NCBI GenBank assembly: GCA_963787895.1
Contig: CAWBEX010000001.1
Coordinates: forward strand, 124,001 to 188,000
DNA length: 64,000 nt
Direction: 5' to 3'
Origin: Anderseniella sp963787895
GTDB taxonomy: Bacteria > Pseudomonadota > Alphaproteobacteria > Rhizobiales > Aestuariivirgaceae
Shown here: piece by piece, positions 1 to 8,315 of the stretch
Layout of the letters: each line of letters starts with the position of its first letter
How positions within the stretch are numbered: position 1 is the stretch's first letter
Notes under the pieces: model-generated
Seen by the model: only the letters and a program-made list of their open reading frames with translations
What the model was told of the DNA's origin: nothing
Databases searched by the model: none
Position numbers and translations under genes: made by a program

Positions 1-473
1 GCGGCCAGGTCTGTAAGAGCGAGCCTCAATTCGTCGATCTGCTGGGCGGTAAGCTCATGCACAACTCGGGTTTGCGGACGGCCGCTCTGGCCTGCTTCTT
101 GCCGGCTGGACGGCCTTTGCGCCTCTACTTCCGACTTTTTGGCTACAACTTCCTTGCGACCACTATCTTCATCACCAGCAGCATCTACCGAAATCTCACC
201 TCTGCCGATACCCACAACATGGCTAATGCCATTGTCTTTCAATATCTTCTGGGCACCGCGAATGGTGTAGCCTTCTCCATACAGAAGTGTGCGGATACCT
301 TTTAACAGATCCACGTCTGATGGACGGTAATAGCGCCTGCCGCCACCGCGTTTCATCGGACGTATCTGCGAAAACCTCGTTTCCCAGAAACGCAGAACGT
401 GCTGTGGAACATCAAGCTCTTCAGCAACTTCCGAAATGGTTCTGAATGCTTCCGGCGCCTTGTCAGTCAACAA
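1..473 (-). CDS. MerR-family transcriptional regulator (3' end cut by window edge)
   Basis: DNA-binding regulator of the MerR superfamily; its target is unknown. The visible N-terminus (about 157 residues) starts with a winged-helix MerR domain: the helix-turn-helix ISEVAEELDVPQHVLRFWET at about residues 11-30, then the wing with GGGRRYYRPSDVDLL. A variable, charged linker follows (about 85-130). The C-terminus lies outside the window. There is no ATG in frame after the stop codon at 495-497. TTG codons at 473 and 470 sit 5 and 8 bases after a GGAAAGAGG ribosome site, so a TTG start is likely. It follows ihfA with a 21-base gap on the same strand, the usual alphaproteobacterial order plsX-fabH-ihfA-merR, so it is probably co-transcribed with ihfA. 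Confidence 0.88.
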   Translation of the reverse strand, partial: MLTDKAPEAFRTISEVAEELDVPQHVLRFWETRFSQIRPMKRGGGRRYYRPSDVDLLKGIRTLLYGEGYTIRGAQKILKDNGISHVVGIGRGEISVDAAGDEDSGRKEVVAKKSEVEAQRPSSRQEAGQSGRPQTRVVHELTAQQIDELRLALTDLA

Positions 474-494
474 TCGGACCTCTTTCCTGAATAC

Positions 495-806
495 CTAGCT
501 GTCTGCCGTGAACGCAAGATCACCGTTCACCATCGCTTTCATGATCTGGCTGGGACGAAACACCAGAACACGCCGGGGCGTTATTGGCACTTCTTCCCCG
601 GTCTTGGGGTTGCGACCTATGCGCTGACGCTTGTCGCGCACGTCAAAGGTGCCAAAAGATGAGAGTTTGACCTGGTCGCCCTTGACCAGCGAATCTGAAA
701 CAAGGTCCAGAACAGTTTTGACTAGTTCCGCAAACTCGGTTCGCGATAAGCCAATCTTGCGATGCACCGCTTCAGCAAGATCAGCGCGTGTTAGTGTCTT
801 CGTCAT
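495..806 (-). CDS. ihfA: integration host factor subunit alpha
   Basis: Alpha subunit of the DNA-bending heterodimer IHF, which acts in nucleoid structure, replication and promoter architecture. The 103-residue length is typical. It has an N-terminal helical dimerisation part (MTKTLTRADLAEAV), then the beta-arm region with the HU/IHF signature KLSSFGTFDVRDKRQRIGRNP, including the proline at the arm tip used for intercalation. The ATG has a good ribosome site (GGTGGAG). The gene lies 139 bases downstream of fabH, behind a hairpin and a candidate promoter of its own, and is followed by the MerR gene. A second DNABII protein (HU) is encoded at 57175-57450; the RQRIGRNPKTGEEVPI stretch favours IHF-alpha for this one. 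Confidence 0.95.
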   Translation of the reverse strand: MTKTLTRADLAEAVHRKIGLSRTEFAELVKTVLDLVSDSLVKGDQVKLSSFGTFDVRDKRQRIGRNPKTGEEVPITPRRVLVFRPSQIMKAMVNGDLAFTADS

Positions 807-831
807 GGCTCCACCCCCTCGATGGATGGTT

Positions 832-862
832 ATCCTAACACCCTTCGCGTGTACCGTGTCAA
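832..862 (-). promoter_or_regulatory. candidate sigma70-type promoter for ihfA
   Basis: On the minus strand a TTGACA hexamer (862-857) is followed 19 bases later by TAGGAT (837-832), or 18 bases later if TTAGGA is taken. It lies 26 bases before the ihfA ATG and after the hairpin that follows fabH. The -35 is a perfect consensus match; the spacing is long and the -10 is weak. Inference only. Confidence 0.4.
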
Positions 863-912
863 ACTCAATCTTTCATGCAAGATCATAGACTTGCCCGTGC
901 TTCCTAGGCCGG

Positions 913-945
913 AAAAACATTCGTAACGCCGATTTTACCGTTACG
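913..945 (-). terminator. possible terminator or attenuator between fabH and ihfA
   Basis: Perfect 7-base inverted repeat CGTAACG/CGTTACG (945-939 and 928-922 on the minus strand) with a 10-base loop, directly after the fabH stop codon. Four bases later comes a run of five T on the minus strand. The stem is short and AT-containing, so it may only partly terminate. Confidence 0.4.
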
Positions 946-1914
946 TTACCAACGAGCTAGAACAGCCCCCCAGGTGAAGCCCCCGCCCATGGCTTCCATA
1001 AGCACCATCTTGCCAGACTGCAGACGGCCATCTTCGCGCGCGACGTCAAGGGCAAGCGGTATCGACGCTGCCGAGGTGTTACCGTGATGGCTTACGGTGA
1101 TGACGACCTTCTCGGTGGTCAGCCCAAACCGGCGCGCTGTGCCATCAAGAATGCGCTTGTTGGCCTGATGAGGCACGAAGAGATCAATCTGGGATGGGTC
1201 CACTCCAGCAATGCCCAGCGTCTCGCCCATGACGTCCGATATGTTGGTCACAGCATGCTTGAAGACCTCACGCCCTTCCATGCGCAGATGGCCTACGGTT
1301 TGTGTGCTGGATGGGCCCCCGTCCACGAACAGTTTGTCACGGTAACGCCCGTCAGCGCGAAGTCTTGTCGCCAGAATACCTTTGGAGGGGTCGTCTTCCT
1401 TTTCAGCCGCCGTCACAACTACAGCCCCTGCCCCGTCACCAAACAGGACACAGGTGCCTCGGTCATTCCAGTCGAGAATGCGGGAGAAGGTTTCAGCGCC
1501 AATAACCAGCACATTGCGGGCTGAGCCGGCCTTGATGAAGTTGTCGGCCGTTGTGAGTGCATAAACGAAACCGGAACACACAGCCTGTATGTCAAACGCG
1601 GCTCCGCGGGTTATGCCAAGTTCTGCCTGGACAGTTGTCGCAGTTGCAGGAAATGTCTGATCCGGGGTGGATGTTGCCACAATCACAAGATCAATGTCGG
1701 AGGCTGCCACATCAGTCCGCGACAACGCGGCCTCGGCTGCCTTGATGGCCAAATGTGATGTAAACTCGCCTTCAGCCGCAATATGTCGCTGGCGGATACC
1801 GGTGCGTTCGGTGATCCACTCATCGGACGTATCAACTGATTTGGCAAGCTCGGCGTTAGTCAGCACGCGAGCTGGCAGATAAGAGCCCACGGACCGGATA
1901 ATTGAGCGCGTCAT
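946..1914 (-). CDS. fabH: beta-ketoacyl-ACP synthase III
   Basis: Condenses acetyl-CoA with malonyl-ACP to start type II fatty acid synthesis in the cytoplasm. At 322 residues it is full length for the family. The thiolase-fold catalytic triad is visible: Cys113 in AVCSGF, His249 in FVPHQANKRI and Asn279 in HHGNTSA. The glycine-rich GDGAGAVV loop is at about 159-166. The ATG is preceded by AAGG. It starts 17 bases after the plsX stop codon, so plsX-fabH form one unit that supplies both phospholipid acyltransfer and chain initiation. Confidence 0.97.
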   Translation of the reverse strand: MTRSIIRSVGSYLPARVLTNAELAKSVDTSDEWITERTGIRQRHIAAEGEFTSHLAIKAAEAALSRTDVAASDIDLVIVATSTPDQTFPATATTVQAELGITRGAAFDIQAVCSGFVYALTTADNFIKAGSARNVLVIGAETFSRILDWNDRGTCVLFGDGAGAVVVTAAEKEDDPSKGILATRLRADGRYRDKLFVDGGPSSTQTVGHLRMEGREVFKHAVTNISDVMGETLGIAGVDPSQIDLFVPHQANKRILDGTARRFGLTTEKVVITVSHHGNTSAASIPLALDVAREDGRLQSGKMVLMEAMGGGFTWGAVLARW

Positions 1915-1931
1915 ACTGAACTAAACCTTGT

Positions 1932-3017
1932 CTATCTGGCGAGCGCAGCCTGAGCTGCCGATTCACCATCTTCCTGTTCCTCATGGTGCTCGTGCGGTGC
2001 AAGTTCCATGCCCCTGTTGATTCTGTCCACAAGATCGTTCTCGACCATGTCAGCTGCAACATGAATGGCAGATGAAAAGCCAAGTGCGTCGGTGCCGCCG
2101 TGGCTCTTTACAACGACGCCATTCAGACCCAGGAATACGCCACCATTGTATATTCTCGGATCGAGACGCTGTTTGAGCCGCGAGAATGCGCTCCTGGCCA
2201 ACATGGCACCGATTCTGCTGAGCACCGAACGTGACAGTTCCTCACGCAAAACCGCAACGATCTGGTGAGCGGTTCCTTCTGCGGTCTTGAGCGCAATATT
2301 ACCGCTGAAGCCTTCGGTCACGATCACGTCAACGTTGCCAAGACCAATTCCTGTGCCTTCCACGAAACCGCTGTACTCAAGCGGCAACTCGGCCTCGCGC
2401 AGCAGCGAACCTGCCTCACGGACTGCCTCCACGCCCTTCATCTCCTCAACGCCAATATTCAAAAGCGCGACCTTGGGTTTGCGGATGCCAAACAGGCAGC
2501 GCGCCATGGCGGCTCCCATAACAGCGTTGGCGACAAGCTGATCTGCATCGGCGCCAACAGTCGCCCCCATGTCCAGCACAATGCAGCGGCCTTTCATGGT
2601 AGGCCATATCCCCGCGATGGCCGGGCGGGAAACCCCTTCAGTGGTCTGCAGGATCACCTTGGCCATTGCCATCAGTGCCCCGGTGTTACCGGCGGACACT
2701 GCCGCGTGGGCCTCGGCTTGTTTCACTGCCGCAATAGACTGCCACATGCTGGACGTCTTGCGCCCGCGCCGGATGGCCTGGGACGGCTTGTCGTCCATGG
2801 CGATGGCAATTTCGGAATGGTGCACCTGCGCGCGTGCCTTGAGCGCCGGATGCCTTTCCAGCTCACGATTGATCGCAGCGCCGTCGCCGAACAACAGAAA
2901 TGCCAGTTCGGGCCGGGCCTTGAGAGCCATGGCGGCCCCTTCAAGCACAACGGGTATGCCGTGGTCACCGCCCATGGCATCCAGAGAGATAACGATATCT
3001 CCTTCTGGCGTCTTCAA
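1932..3017 (-). CDS. plsX: phosphate acyltransferase PlsX
   Basis: Makes acyl-phosphate from acyl-ACP, the acyl donor for PlsY in phospholipid synthesis; a peripheral membrane enzyme. The 361-residue protein has the family start VISLDAMGGDHG (about 9-20), the SAGNTGALMA motif near 110, and the VTEGFSGNIALKT motif around 234. No ATG occurs before Met15, so translation most likely starts at a TTG (3017) preceded by AAGGGG at good spacing. It is followed closely by fabH. A 136-base gap without a gene separates it from the upstream YceD gene. Confidence 0.96.
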   Translation of the reverse strand: MKTPEGDIVISLDAMGGDHGIPVVLEGAAMALKARPELAFLLFGDGAAINRELERHPALKARAQVHHSEIAIAMDDKPSQAIRRGRKTSSMWQSIAAVKQAEAHAAVSAGNTGALMAMAKVILQTTEGVSRPAIAGIWPTMKGRCIVLDMGATVGADADQLVANAVMGAAMARCLFGIRKPKVALLNIGVEEMKGVEAVREAGSLLREAELPLEYSGFVEGTGIGLGNVDVIVTEGFSGNIALKTAEGTAHQIVAVLREELSRSVLSRIGAMLARSAFSRLKQRLDPRIYNGGVFLGLNGVVVKSHGGTDALGFSSAIHVAADMVENDLVDRINRGMELAPHEHHEEQEDGESAAQAALAR

Positions 3018-3153
3018 ATTGTTGGCCCCTTCTTTTCCAAGCCTCCAAGGATAGAGGTTTGGCGCGCCCTTACAACAGGCAAGTACCGCTTTTCAAAGGT
3101 GTTGCATAGCCTGCAAACTTACTTGACCCGGCCCTTGCAGCCAGTTTTACAAG

Positions 3154-3708
3154 CTATTTTTCGTCGTTGAGCTTCAGTTGCCTGAGGACGGCAAAGGGAT
3201 TGGGCCTTGCCTCGCGGCCGTCATCACCTGGAACAGATGATGTGGCGTGTTCAGGCAATTGGGCACCCGGTTTTTTCGGATAAGGGTCAAGTTCCAGTAG
3301 CAGTTCTTCAAGTGCCAGCTCACCAAGGTCAATACACCCATCCACGATTGTGGAGATGTCATCATCATCAACCGAAACCAGTATCTCTGCCCCGCTTGAG
3401 GCTGACCACCGGCTGGTCCTTTCGACGAATATCCGGTCAAGAGAAGCCTCGACCTGGCTGTCGAACTCATCGAGTGTGATCACACAAACCTGCGAAACCA
3501 GGGCTGATGCCGAGCCTCGTGCGCGAATGCCGCCCCGCTTCCAGGGTGCGACATGAACCGTCGCAGTCAACTCCTTGACATGCACCACGCCAAACCGTCT
3601 GGTGATGGCATCGCACTCTGCCTCGGTTGCGGCAATGAGCTCAGTCTTGCCTTCAGGTTCAAGGTTGCTGACGTCAAGCGGCCGGGGAAATTCCAGTTCC
3701 TGATCCAT
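3154..3708 (-). CDS. YceD-family protein (DUF177)
   Basis: YceD/DUF177 proteins are linked by genome context, and in plants and some bacteria by experiment, to 23S rRNA accumulation; the exact role here is not known. The family pattern is visible: FPRPLDVSNL at the N-terminus, the VHVAPWKRGGIRARGSASA strand region, a VSQVCVITLDEFDSQVEASLDRIF core typical of DUF177, an acidic VDDDDIS stretch, and a C-terminal PNPFAVLRQLK motif. The ATG at 3708 has GGAG 8 bases upstream; in-frame ATG 3726 and TTG 3744 are possible longer starts. No rpmF gene is next to it, unlike in gammaproteobacteria. Confidence 0.85.
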   Translation of the reverse strand: MDQELEFPRPLDVSNLEPEGKTELIAATEAECDAITRRFGVVHVKELTATVHVAPWKRGGIRARGSASALVSQVCVITLDEFDSQVEASLDRIFVERTSRWSASSGAEILVSVDDDDISTIVDGCIDLGELALEELLLELDPYPKKPGAQLPEHATSSVPGDDGREARPNPFAVLRQLKLNDEK

Positions 3709-3736
3709 TGCAATAGCTCCAGTCATACTTCGCCGA

Positions 3737-4273
3737 TCAGACAACGGTTACGCCGAGCACAAGCTGGCCCTGGCGGATGGATGCCCGCTCATTGCGGGCC
3801 GCTGCCTCATGCACCAGCCGCGAGTAGCTGGCAAGCTGTTCTGCTTGTGCTGATTTACCATCGCCGCCTGCAAAGACATTGCGCAGCAACGCCTCAGCCA
3901 GGCTGGCATCATCGCGCTGGCGCGCCTGTGAATAAGCACTGGCCCGGCCATAGTATACCGTGGCCATCTTCTTGACCCGCTTGCCAACTCCCATGTCTCC
4001 AACACCCATTTCACGCAGTGACCGGTCCATATCGCGGAACAATTCGTCGATAAGCAGTTGAGCGAACGCCTGATCTTCACCGCTTCCAGCCTGGAGATGG
4101 CACATCACAGCATCGTTATGCAGGATGAGCATGTCGAACCGACCGTCAAGCGAATCCGGTACGCCGAAACGGCTGTAAAGCAGTGGTTGCCGTGCCTGTG
4201 CCACAATCGCCTCGTAAACGGTTCTCTCAGGGGCCGTAGCGCGACTGCGGGAAAAGAGGTTTTTCAGTATCAT
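3737..4273 (-). CDS. ubiquinol-cytochrome c chaperone family protein (CBP3-like)
   Basis: Related to mitochondrial CBP3/UQCC1, which assists cytochrome b and bc1 complex assembly at the membrane. About 178 residues from ATG 4273 (a TTG at 4291 would add six). The family core is visible: YSRFGVPDSLDGRFDMLILHN (split here as YSRFGVPDSLDG then RFDMLILHN), then a long helical part with QLLIDELFRDMDRSLREMGVGDMGVGKRVK broken at about residues 75-105, and YYGRASAY. It lies directly upstream of the YceD gene and divergently from bamE, a pairing common in alphaproteobacteria. Its best-supported role is respiratory complex biogenesis, by family. Confidence 0.85.
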   Translation of the reverse strand: MILKNLFSRSRATAPERTVYEAIVAQARQPLLYSRFGVPDSLDGRFDMLILHNDAVMCHLQAGSGEDQAFAQLLIDELFRDMDRSLREMGVGDMGVGKRVKKMATVYYGRASAYSQARQRDDASLAEALLRNVFAGGDGKSAQAEQLASYSRLVHEAAARNERASIRQGQLVLGVTVV

Positions 4274-4393
4274 TTGCAACTGTCTAAACAAGTTTCAGTC
4301 AGGCCGTTGTGTCAACAACGCTGCCGGAGTATGGATGCGGGCAACAGCCGCGACGGGGTGGAACCAGTTTCGAACTGGCCTCCGGCAACAGAA

Positions 4394-4927
4394 ATGATAG
4401 TTTACGTGCAAGTCTTCAAGAACAAACTTAACCGCCACAAAAAAAGCCTACGCATGCCACTGGTGTATTGCGGTCTGGCATTGACCGGCGCAGCGATGCT
4501 GTCCGGTTGCGCGCGCGATATTGAACACCGCGGCTATCAGGCGCGTTCGCAAGACATCCAAAACCTGCGTATAGGCATGACGAAAGATGAAGTGCGCAGC
4601 ACGCTGGGTTCGCCTTCAACAACCGCCACGGTTCAGTTTCAGGGCGACAGCTTCTATTACATCTCCTCACGCGTGAAAACCAGCGCATTCCTGGACAATG
4701 AAGAGCTGGACAGACAGATTCTCGCCGTGCGCTTTGACCAGTACTCGCAGGTACAGAGCTTTGGCCAGTACACCTTGCAGGACGGTCAGGTCATTGACAT
4801 GAACACCCGCGAAACACCCGGCCGTGGCCGCGAGTTGACCATTCTTGAACAGATGTTCGGGAACCTGGGCAAGTTGACGCCAAACGATAGCGGTTCGCCG
4901 CTGTCCGGCGGCAGTATCGGCCAGTAA
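4394..4927 (+). CDS. bamE: outer membrane protein assembly factor BamE (SmpA/OmlA lipoprotein)
   Basis: Lipoprotein partner of the BAM complex that inserts beta-barrel proteins in the outer membrane. It has a basic n-region (KNKLNRHKKSLR), a hydrophobic stretch, and the lipobox LSGC with the acylated Cys39 (counted from ATG 4394). The SmpA/OmlA fold follows: IQNLRIGMTKDEVRSTLGSP, then the FYYISSR strand and a C-terminal Gly/Ser-rich tail. The start is uncertain. ATG 4454 would give a shorter signal peptide lacking the basic residues, and neither start has a strong ribosome site. The reading frame stays open further upstream to 4058, but that part lies over the divergent chaperone gene and is not signal-like. 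It is the only plus-strand gene here and ends at a shared terminator. Confidence 0.9.
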   Translation: MIVYVQVFKNKLNRHKKSLRMPLVYCGLALTGAAMLSGCARDIEHRGYQARSQDIQNLRIGMTKDEVRSTLGSPSTTATVQFQGDSFYYISSRVKTSAFLDNEELDRQILAVRFDQYSQVQSFGQYTLQDGQVIDMNTRETPGRGRELTILEQMFGNLGKLTPNDSGSPLSGGSIGQ

Positions 4928-5003
4928 GCCTGAAGGTGCATATTACCCGTTGTGCCAGAATTAGCTTTTCCAGTTGTTTCGTAGCTCTCACGTAGCAAGC
5001 AAA

Positions 5004-5036
5004 AACCCCGCCCAGGATGCCTGAGCGGGGTTGTTT
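5004..5036. terminator. bidirectional terminator between bamE and hppA
   Basis: Stem CCCCGC...GCGGGG (5006-5011 with 5025-5030), extended by an inner CAGG/CCTG pairing around an ATG loop. It is flanked by TTGTTTT on the plus side and by five A on the minus side, which read as U on the minus transcript. It lies between the two convergent genes. Confidence 0.85.
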
Positions 5037-5057
5037 TGTCGGTGTGGCAGTGTTTGC

Positions 5058-7196
5058 CTAGTGAGCCAGGATCGCCAGCAGCAGCAGTGCCACGATGTTG
5101 GTGATCTTGATCATCGGGTTCACGGCTGGACCTGCGGTGTCCTTATACGGGTCACCAACAGTGTCACCGGTCACAGATGCCTTGTGGGCTTCCGACCCCT
5201 TTTCATGCTTGACGCCATCCTTGTCGACAAAGCCGTCTTCGAAGGACTTCTTGGCGTTGTCCCATGCACCGCCACCGGCTGTCATCGACACGGCAACAAA
5301 CAGGCCGTTGACGATAACACCGAGCAACATGGCACCCAGAGCGGCAAAGCCCTGCGACTTGTCACCGGTGATCCAGTAGACGAAGTAGAAGCACACGATT
5401 GGTGACAGAACCGGCAACAGCGAAGGAACAATCATTTCCTTGATGGCTGCACGTGTCAGCATGTCCACGGCACGGCCGTAGTCAGGCTTGTCGGTACCCT
5501 TCATGATGCCCGGCTTTTCCTTGAACTGGCGGCGAACTTCTTCCACCACAGCACCGGCAGCACGGCCCACGGCTGTCATGGCGATACCGCCAAACAGGTA
5601 AGGCAGAAGACCACCGAACAACAGGCCAACAACGACGTATGGATTGGACAGGGAGAAGTCGACCGTGACACCTTCAAAGAAGCTGCCTGGCGTTGCATTG
5701 GCAGCGAAGAACTTCAGGTCTTCGGTGTAGGCTGCAAACAGCACCAGTGCGCCGAGGCCGGCAGAACCGATGGCATAGCCCTTTGTTACAGCCTTGGTGG
5801 TGTTGCCAACGGCGTCCAGCGCGTCAGTGGTGTGACGCACTTCAGCAGGCAGATCAGCCATTTCAGCAATGCCGCCAGCGTTGTCCGTTACCGGGCCGAA
5901 CGCATCAAGCGCCACAACCACGCCAGCCAGCGCCAGCATCGCAGTCACTGCAATGGCTATGCCGAAAAGGCCTGCCAGCGCAAATGTGGAAATAATTCCG
6001 CCAATGATGATCAGGGCTGGAATAGCCGTTGCTTCAAGCGAGATTGCGAGACCCTGGATCACATTAGTGCCGTGGCCGGAGACCGAAGCTTGCGCAATAG
6101 ACCTCACCGGGCGGTATTCGGTGCCGGTGTAGTACTCGGTGACCCAGATGATCAGGCCAGTGACTACCAGACCGATAAGGCCACAGTAGAACAGATGACG
6201 ACCGGTGAAGGAAACTCCGCCTGATGTGGTGAACACTGTGTCAGCACCAAGCCAACCCCACACTATGCCAGCCAGCGCGAAAGCCGACAGAACAGCCGTG
6301 GCGATGAAGCCTTTGTACAAGGCGCCCATGATCGAGTTGTTGGCGCCAAGTTTGACAAAGAACGTACCAATAATTGAGGTCACAACGCAGGTCGCGCCGA
6401 TCAACAGCGGGAACAGCATCAGCGTGGTGGCCGCTTCACCGGTGAAGAAGATCGAAGCAAGCACCATGGTTGCAACAATTGTCACCGCATAGGTTTCGAA
6501 CAGGTCAGCCGCCATGCCAGCGCAGTCACCCACATTGTCACCAACGTTGTCGGCAATGGTTGCCGGGTTACGCGGGTCATCTTCCGGGATGCCTGCCTCA
6601 ACCTTGCCTACCAGGTCGCCGCCGACGTCCGCACCCTTGGTGAAGATGCCGCCGCCAAGACGGGCAAAGATGGAGATCAGCGATGCACCAAAGCCCAATG
6701 CTACCAGTGCATCAATGACTGTGCGGTCAGTTGCGCCGTACCCCAGGTGGCTGGTAAGGACCAGGAAGTAAACCGCCACGCCAAGCAGAGCCAGACCTGC
6801 CACAAGAAGGCCGGTGATGGCGCCTGACTTGAAGGCGATGTCGAGACCGCCTGCAAGGCTCTTCGATGCAGCCTGCGCGGTCCGCACGTTGGCGCGAACC
6901 GAGACGTGCATGCCAATGAAGCCAGCAGCACCTGACAGAACGGCGCCAATCAGGAAGCCGATCGCCGCTGCTGCTCCAAGAAGCAGCCAGGCCGCCACGA
7001 ACACCACAGCACCTACGATGGCGATGGTCGTATACTGACGGGTAAGATAAGCCGTTGCACCCTCACGGATGGCACCGGCGATTTCCTGCATGCGGGCATT
7101 GCCTGCATCGGCAGCCATAACGGACTTGGTAGCCCAGATAGCATACACGATCGACAGGATACCGCAGCCTATAATAAGCCAGAGTGTCGAACTCAT
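5058..7196 (-). CDS. hppA: membrane proton pyrophosphatase, K+-independent type
   Basis: Hydrolyses pyrophosphate and pumps protons across the membrane. The 712 residues hold about 16 membrane helices. The pyrophosphate/Mg site is visible as DVGGDLVGKVE (about 190-200) and DNVGDNVGDCAGMAADL (about 216-232). The residue that sorts the subfamilies is Lys468 in GNTTKA, with Thr471 after it. K+-dependent enzymes have Ala in place of this Lys, so this is the K+-independent, proton-pumping class. The ATG has a GGA ribosome site. The gene stands alone between a terminator and a 282-base upstream gap in which I see no gene. Confidence 0.97.
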   Translation of the reverse strand: MSSTLWLIIGCGILSIVYAIWATKSVMAADAGNARMQEIAGAIREGATAYLTRQYTTIAIVGAVVFVAAWLLLGAAAAIGFLIGAVLSGAAGFIGMHVSVRANVRTAQAASKSLAGGLDIAFKSGAITGLLVAGLALLGVAVYFLVLTSHLGYGATDRTVIDALVALGFGASLISIFARLGGGIFTKGADVGGDLVGKVEAGIPEDDPRNPATIADNVGDNVGDCAGMAADLFETYAVTIVATMVLASIFFTGEAATTLMLFPLLIGATCVVTSIIGTFFVKLGANNSIMGALYKGFIATAVLSAFALAGIVWGWLGADTVFTTSGGVSFTGRHLFYCGLIGLVVTGLIIWVTEYYTGTEYRPVRSIAQASVSGHGTNVIQGLAISLEATAIPALIIIGGIISTFALAGLFGIAIAVTAMLALAGVVVALDAFGPVTDNAGGIAEMADLPAEVRHTTDALDAVGNTTKAVTKGYAIGSAGLGALVLFAAYTEDLKFFAANATPGSFFEGVTVDFSLSNPYVVVGLLFGGLLPYLFGGIAMTAVGRAAGAVVEEVRRQFKEKPGIMKGTDKPDYGRAVDMLTRAAIKEMIVPSLLPVLSPIVCFYFVYWITGDKSQGFAALGAMLLGVIVNGLFVAVSMTAGGGAWDNAKKSFEDGFVDKDGVKHEKGSEAHKASVTGDTVGDPYKDTAGPAVNPMIKITNIVALLLLAILAH

Positions 7197-7478
7197 GGGT
7201 AAAATCCTTGCTGTTTAGATTGCTAAGACCCGTGGCCTGCAAGAGTATCGGTCGCATAGCGTCAGCACGCGCAACGCAAACGGCCCCCTCTAGTTGTCTG
7301 TTAAGAGAATCCCCTCGAATACCCTCGGCCCGGATCGACCGGGGCGGAACATATTAAAAGTGCGCCAACAAGGCAACCGCTTAAACCTTCACCTTTCGCA
7401 TGAGCTTACAAGCTGCGGTAGACCATGGTATGGCAGCGATGACGCTCGCGGAAGGAAGCAGACTGAAGGACGGGTTGA

Positions 7479-8315
7479 ATGCCAAGACGGTTGCATGTTC
7501 TGACATCACCAAATGAGAAGTTGCAACGCATCCATTTAATTCTTGTGCTGACAAACCTGTGGCGCGAAGGTGGTGACACAGTCACAATCGGTCCGCTGCC
7601 CCCGGACAACACGGACGCATGCATTTGCCATGCGGACTATTCGGTCATTAGCGACGAGTTTCTAGCCAGGGCAAAACCGGATGTTCCACTCATCAATGGC
7701 AAGGCGCGCAACATTCTCAAGTCGAACGTCAGTCAGATGCTGCTGCAGCGCGACACACAATGGCAAGGTCCGGTTATGGTCAAGACCAATGCCAACGCCC
7801 ACGCAGGCGAGGAATACGCATATCACCGGCTCGACATTCCCAGATTGTTGAAAATACTTGCAGCGCGGATAGTGCCCTGGCAGTGGCTGGGCGAACTGCC
7901 ATTGAGGCAATATCCGATTCTGGAAAGTGCGGCCGATGTGCCGGATTGGGTATGGAATGACGACAGGCTTGTGGTTGACCGCTTCCTGCCGGAGCGCGAT
8001 GGCGAGCTGTACGTGCTGCGGATATGGATGTTTTTTGGCAACAAGGAATATTGCATGAAGGTTCGCAGCACGCTTCCACTCGTCAAGAGCCGAAAAGTTG
8101 TAAGCGTCGAGCTGATGGAACAAGTGCCAGACGAATTGCGCCAGGTGCGCACGCGCCTGGGTCTCGACTTCGGCAAGATCGACTTCGTGATGCATGACGG
8201 CAAGGCGTTGGTATTCGATGTCAACAAGACACCGACCGTTTTTCTCAACAAGCAGGGCAAACCTGGCCAGTTTGTCAGAAGCCTTGCAGAAGGGCTGGAC
8301 GCCTTGATTGCATGA
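7479..8315 (+). CDS. ATP-grasp domain protein, first of an overlapping pair
   Basis: A predicted ATP-dependent carboxylate-amine ligase of unknown substrate, 278 residues. ATP-grasp features are visible in order: an N-terminal pre-ATP region, VMVKTNANAHAGEE (the Lys of the ATP-binding sheet and small-residue loop, about 99-112), VVDRFLPERDGELYVLRIWM (adenine and strand region, about 167-186), and the metal-binding end DFGKIDFVMHDGKALVFDVN, where the final DVN supplies the Mg ligands. ATG 7479 follows AAGGA at 8 bases. The stop codon overlaps the next gene's ATG by four bases, so the pair is translationally coupled. The layout resembles RimK/glutathione-synthetase-like ligases, but I do not recognise a named subfamily. 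Confidence 0.8.
   Translation: MPRRLHVLTSPNEKLQRIHLILVLTNLWREGGDTVTIGPLPPDNTDACICHADYSVISDEFLARAKPDVPLINGKARNILKSNVSQMLLQRDTQWQGPVMVKTNANAHAGEEYAYHRLDIPRLLKILAARIVPWQWLGELPLRQYPILESAADVPDWVWNDDRLVVDRFLPERDGELYVLRIWMFFGNKEYCMKVRSTLPLVKSRKVVSVELMEQVPDELRQVRTRLGLDFGKIDFVMHDGKALVFDVNKTPTVFLNKQGKPGQFVRSLAEGLDALIA

Noticed and set aside
4058..4393. In-frame upstream extension of bamE
   Set aside because: It overlaps the divergent chaperone gene and encodes no signal; the lipoprotein needs its basic n-region and lipobox near the start.
7294..7503. Small plus-strand open frame just upstream of the ATP-grasp pair, considered as a peptide substrate
   Set aside because: No ribosome site, no leader-core pattern, and its end overlaps the ATP-grasp start in another frame.
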